Below are positions 6,322-11,728 of a stretch of DNA of 11,728 nucleotides, piece by piece. A program made the position numbers and the translations under genes. The notes under the pieces were generated by a model that did not search any database, was not told the DNA's origin, and saw only the letters and a list, made by a program, of their open reading frames with translations. Positions within the stretch are counted from its first letter, which is position 1. The number at the start of each line of letters is the position of its first letter. Source of the DNA: GCA-020344555 sp964405925 (GTDB taxonomy: Bacteria > Planctomycetota > Phycisphaerae > UBA1845); assembly GCA_964405925.1 (NCBI GenBank), contig CAYOQG010000183.1, positions 1-11,728 of the forward strand. Direction: 5' to 3'.

Positions 6322-7440
6322 TCAACCCAGCTTCGTGCCGCACTTACCACAGAACTCAAAGTGTGAGGGGATACCCTTGGCATCGCACTTTGGACAAGCC
6401 TTGGCGTAAGGTCCCCACAGAAACTCGCTTGACCCTTTCTGATCGGCAGCCCGTTCTCGCATTCCAATGTAGTCAGCCTTTCGCTTCTCGACGAAAGCGG
6501 TCATCCCCTCGTACGGTTCGAGACTGGTGTAATGAATGGAGAGCCAATCCCGTGCATGACCGGCGGTGCTGTGCCACGCGAGCTCCTTCCAGAAGTTGAC
6601 TTGAGCCTTGGTGTAGCGGGTGCACTCGAAGAACTTGTTGACCACCTGATCGCACAGCTCGGCGATCGTCTCGTCCATAACCGACAAGTCGATCGAGTAA
6701 CCGTCCTTGCCCTTCAGGGCACTCTTGATCTGTCCAGGCGTGGCGCGATCCTCGAAGGGATTCTCCCAGGGGTCCGTGTTCCAATCCGCCAGGTACTTCC
6801 GCCCCCCGCTGAACTTGGTGACGAACCCGTCGGGCCCCTTCACCGTCGGCACCACGACGTTAACCAGCCCCATCGCCAACGATGTATAAGCGGGGTAGCG
6901 ATTGTTCAAAAACAAGATGCCGCGAGCCCTACGGTCTCCGACGTGGATCGGCAACCACTGCGTTGATCCACCACATGCGACGGAGCCGACATTGGTGCCC
7001 ACCTGAGCGATGAACGTGTGCTCAGCCATGACCCCGATGTCGCAAGCGAGCTGACTTTCGTTTCCGCCGCCGACCGCCATCCCGTTGAGGCGTCCAATGA
7101 CGGGCTTGGCGCAGTTAACGATGGATTCGATATACGCCTTGAAGCAGCACATATACTTCCAGTAATCCCGTGGTTTCTGCGTATAGGCCTCCTGATACTC
7201 CTTCACGTCACCGCCGGTACAAAACGCCTGCTCACCCGTGCCGCTGAAGACGACGACCGCTACGTTGTCGTCCCAGGAGGCGTCCTGGAAGGCCGCCGCC
7301 AGCTCCATAAGCGCTGGCGTGCTGTAGGCGTTGTAGTTGTGGGGGCGGTTGATGGTGACCCGGGCGACCCAATCGCGCTTCTCGTAGTTGACTTCCTTGA
7401 GGCCAAGTTCTGTGGCCTTTTTCGTTGGGAATAGACTCAT
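6322..7440 (-). CDS. oah: 6-oxocyclohex-1-ene-1-carbonyl-CoA hydrolase (ring-opening; BamA/Oah) with C-terminal zinc ribbon
   Basis: The 372-residue crotonase-fold enzyme adds water and hydrolytically opens the ring of 6-oxocyclohex-1-ene-1-carbonyl-CoA, giving 3-hydroxypimeloyl-CoA; it is the marker gene of anaerobic aromatic degradation. It shows VTINRPHNYNAYS (28-40), the oxyanion loop QAFCTGGDVKEY (71-82), GRLNGMAVGGGNESQLACD (116-134), and QVGTNVGSVACGGSTQWLP (146-164), a stretch typical of Oah/BamA. The C-terminus carries C349-X2-C352 and C364-X2-C367, a small zinc ribbon. Total length is close to that of known Oah (about 375-380). I start at ATG 7440, preceded by GGAG, rather than the in-frame ATG at 7503, whose extension is low in complexity. 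It is the first gene of the minus-strand operon, with a T9 tract (7459-7467) in its leader. Confidence 0.9.
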   Translation of the reverse strand: MSLFPTKKATELGLKEVNYEKRDWVARVTINRPHNYNAYSTPALMELAAAFQDASWDDNVAVVVFSGTGEQAFCTGGDVKEYQEAYTQKPRDYWKYMCCFKAYIESIVNCAKPVIGRLNGMAVGGGNESQLACDIGVMAEHTFIAQVGTNVGSVACGGSTQWLPIHVGDRRARGILFLNNRYPAYTSLAMGLVNVVVPTVKGPDGFVTKFSGGRKYLADWNTDPWENPFEDRATPGQIKSALKGKDGYSIDLSVMDETIAELCDQVVNKFFECTRYTKAQVNFWKELAWHSTAGHARDWLSIHYTSLEPYEGMTAFVEKRKADYIGMRERAADQKGSSEFLWGPYAKACPKCDAKGIPSHFEFCGKCGTKLG

Positions 7441-7521
7441 GGGCGGGCTCTCCGATCGAAAAAAAAAGACAGCAGACGCGGATTCGTGCGGGGAACCACA
7501 CAATCAACAGCTCCGCTATAC

Positions 7522-7539
7522 CGAACGTACGTACGTCCG
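7522..7539. promoter_or_regulatory. Candidate TetR operator palindrome
   Basis: CGAACGTACGTACGTCCG is an 18-bp near-perfect inverted repeat (16 of 18 positions symmetric) around the perfect core ACGTACGTACGT (7525-7536). Size, symmetry and position between the divergent operons suit a TetR-family operator acting on the oah promoter. Binding is inferred; the core is also a simple ACGT repeat. Confidence 0.45.
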
Positions 7540-7657
7540 ACTCCGTGAAGCCGACGACCCGGACCCGGCCCTCGCCGACGCCCAGATCGATCTCGGCAAC
7601 AGTCGCATTATCGCCCTTATCAGCACAGCGGTCAACCACATTCTCGGGCTTTTACGC

Positions 7658-7686
7658 TTGACAAGGCCGCATTATCCGGGCATAGT
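7658..7686 (+). promoter_or_regulatory. Sigma70-type promoter for the TetR gene and plus-strand operon
   Basis: A perfect -35 box TTGACA (7658-7663) is followed after exactly 17 bp by CATAGT (7681-7686), which matches TATAAT at four of six positions. Transcription would start near 7693, about 35 nt before the GTG at 7728. Confidence 0.6.
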
Positions 7687-7727
7687 CAAGAGCAGCGACT
7701 GTCCAGCTTGACCAAAAGGCTCTGCAT

Positions 7728-8399
7728 GTGATCTCACGAAAACCGGAACGCGCGTTCGACAATAGCGGGGAATCCGGCGCCCGCAACGTAAACGCCGATC
7801 TGCGAGTCAGCTACGATGAACGGGTCAACCGCATCCTCGCGGCTGCTACAGATCTGATCGCCCGGGTGGGCTACGCCAATGCCTCGATGCGGGCCGTCGC
7901 CAAGGCCGCTGATGTGAGCCTCGCCGGCCTATACCACTACTTCGAGAGTAAGGAAAAGATGCTGTTCCTTATCCAGTTTCGCGCTTTCAGCTCCTTGCTC
8001 AGCAACCTCCGCGAGCGCCTGCACGGTGTGACCGAACCGGTCGAGCAGCTTCGTGTCATGGTCCGCGCCCATGTTAGCTACTTCGCTGCGAATATGGCTG
8101 CCCTCAAAGTGTGCTCGCATGAGCTCGATTCGTTGAGCGGTGAAGCCTTCGAGGAAACGAACAAGCTTCGGCGGGATTACTACGACCTAGCCCGCGGCAT
8201 CGTGGACCGCGTACTGGACGCTCATTCACGCGCGGCTTCGGTCGATCGGCATGTGGCCACCATGTCGCTGTTCGGTATGTTGAACTGGTTATATCGCTGG
8301 TATGCCCCCAAGCCGGGCTGGTCGCCAATGACGGTGGCGAATCAGATCTCGTCGCAGTTCCTCAGCGGCGTGCTTGGCATGTCAGGCGAGCAGTCGTGA
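7728..8399 (+). CDS. TetR/AcrR-family transcriptional regulator
   Basis: The 223-residue protein has a TetR-type DNA-binding domain at about residues 32-80: RILAAATDLIARVGYANASM, then the helix-turn-helix AVAKAADVSLAGLYHYFESKEKML with the recognition helix near 64-72. The remainder is the alpha-helical ligand domain, with no close motif that names an effector. An N-terminal extension of about 28 polar residues precedes the domain. The start is GTG 7728, with AAAGG about 9 nt upstream; the nearby ATG at 7726 runs straight into a stop. It is the first gene of the plus-strand operon and lies head to head with oah, the usual arrangement for a local regulator of both operons. An aromatic or alicyclic acyl-CoA is the likely inducer, by inference from context. 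Confidence 0.88.
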   Translation: MISRKPERAFDNSGESGARNVNADLRVSYDERVNRILAAATDLIARVGYANASMRAVAKAADVSLAGLYHYFESKEKMLFLIQFRAFSSLLSNLRERLHGVTEPVEQLRVMVRAHVSYFAANMAALKVCSHELDSLSGEAFEETNKLRRDYYDLARGIVDRVLDAHSRAASVDRHVATMSLFGMLNWLYRWYAPKPGWSPMTVANQISSQFLSGVLGMSGEQS

Positions 8400-8480
8400 C
8401 GACACTATGTCAGTATTCGCGCACGCAGGGGCTTTTCGTTCTTCGAGACCAGCAGATGAGCACCCATCAGGAGGACGAAC

Positions 8481-9359
8481 GTGTACATACCTGATGTCGA
8501 ACTTCATGAAGCCTTGACCCTCCCAGAGGCGGCGAGGGCGATGCAGCAATACACACCCTCAGCCCGCTTTCTGGCAGGTGGCACCGATCTGATCGTGGAC
8601 CTCAAGAGTGGTAGGGTCGATGTCGATCACCTGGTCTCACTCAATCGGATCGGCTCCCTCCGTGGGGTGTCGCAACAGGGCGGAGCACTATACATCGGGG
8701 CCCTTACGACTGTCACGGAGTTGGATCGGACGCCGCTTGTTTCTGAGTCATTCTCTGCCATCCTTGATGCCACACGGAAGATGGCAGTGCCGCAGATCCG
8801 CAACGTCGCCACGGTCGGTGGCAACATTTGCAGTGCCGTCCCCTGCGCCGACTTGCCGCCGATCCTGAGCGCTCTGCATGCATCGATCGTCCTCTGGTCG
8901 CCCAAGGGGCAACGCAACGTGCCCCTGGACAGGTTTTTCCTCGGAGCCCGGGCAACGATTCGTCACGACGACGAGGTGCTCAAAGCCGTGCTGGTTCCAC
9001 GGCTTCCCCCGGGTTTCGCCGCCGCCTACGCCCGGTTTTCGCTGCGTAACGGTAACGCCATTGCCGTGGCTTCCGTCGCCGCCAGTCTGCAGTTGAGCAA
9101 AAGCGGCACGGTGCAAGATGCCCGGATTATCCTCGGAGCCGTCGCCCCCATACCCACGCTGGCGAAGGAGGCCGCTGCCAAACTCGCAGGACAGCCACCG
9201 GATCAGGACGCCTTCCGGGCTGCCGCCGAGGCAGCGATGGAAGCGGCCAAACCGATCTCTGACGTCCGAGGCTCCGCCGAGTATCGCCGGGAATTGGTCG
9301 GTGTGTTGACACAACGAGCGCTGACTGAGGCTCTTCGTCGAGCGAAGGAGGCAAGCTAA
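8481..9359 (+). CDS. FAD-binding medium subunit of a molybdenum hydroxylase-family enzyme (HcrB-like)
   Basis: This 292-residue subunit matches the FAD-binding/CO dehydrogenase flavoprotein family of the xanthine oxidase superfamily: the FAD loops ARFLAGGTDLIVD (28-40) and TVGGNICSAVPCADLPP (111-127), then the C-terminal CODH-like domain (KPISDVRGSAEYRREL). It relays electrons between the Fe-S subunit and an external partner. The known HcrB of 4-hydroxybenzoyl-CoA reductase carries an extra loop of about 40 residues with four cysteines for a [4Fe-4S] cluster; here only C117 and C122 are present and the protein is shorter, so that cluster is missing. The GTG start at 8481 has a strong AGGAGG six bases upstream. 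Its TAA overlaps the next ATG (TAATG), implying coupled translation. The substrate assignment depends on the large subunit. Confidence 0.85.
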   Translation: MYIPDVELHEALTLPEAARAMQQYTPSARFLAGGTDLIVDLKSGRVDVDHLVSLNRIGSLRGVSQQGGALYIGALTTVTELDRTPLVSESFSAILDATRKMAVPQIRNVATVGGNICSAVPCADLPPILSALHASIVLWSPKGQRNVPLDRFFLGARATIRHDDEVLKAVLVPRLPPGFAAAYARFSLRNGNAIAVASVAASLQLSKSGTVQDARIILGAVAPIPTLAKEAAAKLAGQPPDQDAFRAAAEAAMEAAKPISDVRGSAEYRRELVGVLTQRALTEALRRAKEAS

Positions 9360-11728
9360 TGGCCGTCATACGGACCCTCAATGTCAATGGCAACCTCCAT
9401 ACGATCGCGGCGGAACCTTATGAGACCCTCCTAGATGTGCTGCGCAACAAGCTCGGGCTTACCGGGACGAAAAAGGGCTGTAACGTCGGTGACTGCGGCG
9501 CTTGCACCGTTCTGATCGACGGTGAACCAGCCAATAGCTGCCTCCTTCTGGCCACCGAAGTCGAAGGCAAATCGATCACAACCATCGAGGGCCTGGCTGT
9601 AAACGGTGAGCTTACACCTCTCCAAAAGGCCTTCGTCCACGAAGGGGCGATCCAGTGCGGTTACTGCACACCTGGAATGGTCCTGTCAGCCACGGCTCTG
9701 CTCAGCAAGAATCCAAATCCAACGATCGATGAGATCAAAGATGCGCTTCCGGGCAATCTGTGCCGGTGCACGGGTTATGGAGGGATCCTTCGGGCGATTC
9801 AGCGCTATGAACAGTACCGTTACGGCGGACCCAGCTCCGAGAACCGAGCCGCGGGCAAGGTGAATCCCGACTATGTCGGGAGCCCGCGCGGAGAGGCAAG
9901 CGCAGGAGACAACACCCAAACCGACGATCCGCGCAGACTGAAGTCTGCGGCTCAGCGTCACAGTTTTGACACTGTCGGTGTATCCGTCCCCCGTGTTGAC
10001 GCAGCCGACAAGGTCACCGGTCGAGCCATCTACACGGCTGACATCTCGCTGTCGAACATGATTTATGGCAAGATCCTCGGGTCACCCGTAGCCCACGGGC
10101 AGATCAAACGAATGGATACATCGCGGGCGGAGGCGTGGCCCGGCGTGATCGCTGTCATCACCGGAGCGGACGTGCCCGACACGATGTATGGCGTCTCACC
10201 CGCTCGATACGACGAGTACGTATTGGCGAAGGACAAGGTCCGGCACGTCGGCGACGAGGTGGCGGCCGTGGCCGCGATCGATGAGCGGACAGCCGAAAAA
10301 GCCCTTTCCCTGATCGACGTCGAATACGAGGAGCTGCCCGCGGTTTTCGATGCCCTCGAAGCTGTGGCCGACGGCGCTCCACAGCTTCACGAGCGCTATA
10401 AGAACAACATCAACACCCACGTCGATCACACCTTTGGTGACGTCGAGAAAGGCTTTGCCGAATCGGACCATGTCCGCGAGGAGAGTTTTTCCGGCAATAA
10501 TGTCTACCAGTCGCCCCTCGAACCGCACGCCTCGATCGCGACCTGGGATCACGACGGCACCCTCGTCTTATACAGTGCCACGCAGGTGCCACATTACGTG
10601 CAGTATATGATGGCCCACGTGTTGCACGTCCCCTTGGGCAAGGTCCGGGTGATCAGACCGGCGGTCGGCGGCGGGTTCGGTGGCAAAGCCGAGACCACCC
10701 CCCTCGACCTCTGTGCCGCGATTCTCAGCAAAAAGACCGGCCGACCCGTCAAAATGGTCTATTCCCGCGAGGACATGTTCCACCACGGCCGGGGGCGACA
10801 TAAACAGCATATGAAGTTCAAGCTAGGCGTCGATCGTGAGGGGAAGATCAAAGCCTTCAAGAGCGAAATCTATCTTGACGGCGGAGCTTATTCTTCCTTC
10901 GGCGTCGCTACCGCCTATTATGCCGGCAGCGTCGTGCCAACGCTCTATCACTTTCCCGCCTACAAGTATGATGGCTACCGCGTGATGACCAACAAGCCCG
11001 CCTGCGGAGCCATGCGCGGCCACGGCGTGCCCCAGCCGCGGTTCGCCTTCGAATGTCTGCTCAACATGGTGGCGGATGATCTGGGCATTGACCCCATCGA
11101 GATTCGCCGCCGCAACGCCATGACCCCCAACACCAGAACCATCAACGAGATGGACATCGGAAGCTGCGAATTCAAAGCCACCCTCGACGCCGCCTGCGAA
11201 AAAAGCAACTGGAACGAAAAGTACGGCAAGCTGCCCAAGGGTAAGGGGATCGGTGTCGGGTCCGGCGGTTTCGTCTCCGGTGCAGGCTATTGCATCTATC
11301 GCGGCCAGGTGCAGCTCTCACACGAGAAACCGCGCGAATCTTTCCAGAAGAAATCCATTTTCCCCCACGCCAACGCGGTGGTGAAGATCAGTGAGGATGG
11401 TTGTGCAGCCGTCCTTCTGATCGGGGCAGCCGAGATCGGCCAGGGTAGTGACACAGTTCTGACGCAAATGTGCGCCGAGTCGCTAGGTATCCCCGTCTCA
11501 CGTCTCCGCATCCGCAGTGAAGACAGTGACATCTCCCCCCTCGATCTGGGTGCCTATTCCTCTCGTGTAACCCTGATGGGTGGCCACGCCGTCTCCCGAG
11601 CCGCGGAGGACGTGGTCAACAAGATGCGACCCTACGCAGCCAAGATGCTCGGCTGCGATGAGTCCGACGTCACCGCCCGCAGCGGCAGAATGTACGCTGC
11701 CCAATCCCCAATCCCCAATCTCCAATCC
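9359..11728 (+). CDS. Fused [2Fe-2S] + molybdopterin subunit, 4-hydroxybenzoyl-CoA reductase-like (HcrC-HcrA fusion; 3' end off window)
   Basis: One frame is open for all 790 visible codons from ATG 9359 to the edge. Residues 1 to about 157 are a complete small subunit: plant-type [2Fe-2S] cysteines C41, C46, C49, C61 and the second cluster C100-X2-C103 and C135-X-C137 (NLCRCTGYG). Residues about 158-201 form an unusual polar linker built from repeat DNA. From about 203 (FDTVGVSVPRVDAADKVTG) the large subunit follows, with LAKDKVRHVGDEVAAVAA, the molybdopterin-contact motif GGGFGG (437-442), CGAMRGHG (549-556), GAAEIGQGSD (Q695) and LGAYSSRVTLMGG, all close to what I remember of HcrA. Known Hcr enzymes have separate subunits. 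The visible end (782-790) is a heptamer array translated as QSPIPNLQS; the catalytic Glu region lies beyond. Probable reaction: reductive removal of the 4-hydroxyl of 4-hydroxybenzoyl-CoA. Another aromatic CoA ester or an aldehyde is possible. Confidence 0.82.
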   Translation, partial: MAVIRTLNVNGNLHTIAAEPYETLLDVLRNKLGLTGTKKGCNVGDCGACTVLIDGEPANSCLLLATEVEGKSITTIEGLAVNGELTPLQKAFVHEGAIQCGYCTPGMVLSATALLSKNPNPTIDEIKDALPGNLCRCTGYGGILRAIQRYEQYRYGGPSSENRAAGKVNPDYVGSPRGEASAGDNTQTDDPRRLKSAAQRHSFDTVGVSVPRVDAADKVTGRAIYTADISLSNMIYGKILGSPVAHGQIKRMDTSRAEAWPGVIAVITGADVPDTMYGVSPARYDEYVLAKDKVRHVGDEVAAVAAIDERTAEKALSLIDVEYEELPAVFDALEAVADGAPQLHERYKNNINTHVDHTFGDVEKGFAESDHVREESFSGNNVYQSPLEPHASIATWDHDGTLVLYSATQVPHYVQYMMAHVLHVPLGKVRVIRPAVGGGFGGKAETTPLDLCAAILSKKTGRPVKMVYSREDMFHHGRGRHKQHMKFKLGVDREGKIKAFKSEIYLDGGAYSSFGVATAYYAGSVVPTLYHFPAYKYDGYRVMTNKPACGAMRGHGVPQPRFAFECLLNMVADDLGIDPIEIRRRNAMTPNTRTINEMDIGSCEFKATLDAACEKSNWNEKYGKLPKGKGIGVGSGGFVSGAGYCIYRGQVQLSHEKPRESFQKKSIFPHANAVVKISEDGCAAVLLIGAAEIGQGSDTVLTQMCAESLGIPVSRLRIRSEDSDISPLDLGAYSSRVTLMGGHAVSRAAEDVVNKMRPYAAKMLGCDESDVTARSGRMYAAQSPIPNLQS
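9866..9949. repeat. Pair of palindromic repeats forming the coding linker of the Fe-S/Mo fusion
   Basis: Two short hairpins lie in the linker: CCCGAC-TAT-GTCGGG (9866-9880, six-base arms) and CGCAGACT-GA-AGTCTGCG (9932-9949, eight-base perfect arms). They look like dispersed REP-type elements rather than protein-driven sequence, and the encoded stretch is polar and of low complexity (GSPRGEASAGDNTQTDDPRR). Both lie fully inside the open frame with no stop. Confidence 0.65.
11702..11728 (+). repeat. Heptamer array inside the large-subunit reading frame (continues off window)
   Basis: Three full units CAATCCC, CAATCCC, CAATCTC and a partial CAATCC reach the window edge in the same orientation as the arrays at 3391 and 5506. 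They follow the codons for GRMYAA, where related large subunits continue with a short loop before the next conserved block. The total array length, and hence whether the frame survives, cannot be seen. Confidence 0.85.

Larger units (their letters stand above)
7441..7727. promoter_or_regulatory. Divergent control region between oah and the TetR gene
   Basis: These 287 bp contain no convincing gene. They separate two head-to-head operons and must carry promoters for both. Visible parts are the homopolymer A9 (7459-7467, a U9 tract in the oah leader), a palindrome at 7522-7539 and a sigma70-like promoter towards the TetR gene at 7658-7686. I do not see a convincing -35/-10 pair for oah; a TATAGC lies just after the palindrome on the minus strand without a good partner. 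Confidence 0.6.

Noticed and set aside
7441..7503. Upstream ATG at 7503 for oah
   Set aside because: The added 21 residues are low in complexity and cross the T9 tract; ATG 7440 has a GGAG site and gives the usual family N-terminus.
8400..8480. Separate promoter or terminator between the TetR and FAD-subunit genes
   Set aside because: The 81-bp gap holds a strong ribosome site but no convincing hairpin with T tract or -35/-10 pair.

Overview
The window is a piece of an anaerobic aromatic-degradation island from a bacterium of moderate to high GC. It holds the downstream half of the benzoyl-CoA pathway: a cyclohexa-1,5-diene-1-carbonyl-CoA hydratase (dch), a 6-hydroxycyclohex-1-ene-1-carbonyl-CoA dehydrogenase (had) and the ring-opening 6-oxocyclohex-1-ene-1-carbonyl-CoA hydrolase (oah/bamA), plus an SDR and a thiolase fitting the 3-hydroxypimeloyl-CoA to glutaryl-CoA + acetyl-CoA steps. 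Opposite them is a molybdenum hydroxylase-family enzyme resembling 4-hydroxybenzoyl-CoA reductase. No benzoyl-CoA reductase is in view. The taxon cannot be fixed from the sequence. Abundant 7-bp CAATCNN tandem arrays and short palindromic repeats recall what I remember of anaerobic planctomycete-like genomes, but that is only a hunch.

Layout. A minus-strand operon runs from 7440 to the left edge: oah (7440-6322), SDR (6285-5539), a heptamer array plus an intrinsic-terminator-like hairpin, thiolase (5454-4264), dch (4258-3482), a four-helix-bundle (23S rRNA intervening-sequence type) gene bracketed by two inverted heptamer arrays (about 2982-3474), had (2963-1941), and one open frame that runs unbroken from 1926 past base 1. 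That frame joins a ketopantoate-reductase-like Rossmann region, a DUF2889-like domain and the start of an AMP-forming acyl-CoA ligase. A 287-bp divergent control region (7441-7727) holds a candidate operator palindrome and a good sigma70-type promoter. The plus-strand operon is a TetR regulator (7728-8399), an FAD subunit (8481-9359) and an overlapping frame (9359 past 11728) in which the [2Fe-2S] subunit and the molybdopterin subunit are fused.

How it fits together (inference). The CoA ligase activates an aromatic acid, the Mo enzyme may dehydroxylate 4-hydroxybenzoyl-CoA to benzoyl-CoA, an unseen reductase makes the dienoyl-CoA, and Dch, Had, Oah, SDR and thiolase take it to glutaryl-CoA and acetyl-CoA. 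The TetR protein probably senses a CoA thioester or aromatic acid and controls both arms.

The most unusual aspect is how far repeats have invaded the cluster. Heptamer arrays occur four times, once inside the reading frame of the catalytic Mo subunit. A two-palindrome repeat is translated as the linker of the Fe-S/Mo fusion. A four-helix-bundle gene sits within inverted arrays in the middle of the catabolic operon, translationally overlapping had. The two large edge-truncated genes (1-1926 and 9359-11728) were found by translating their frames by hand across the whole span.
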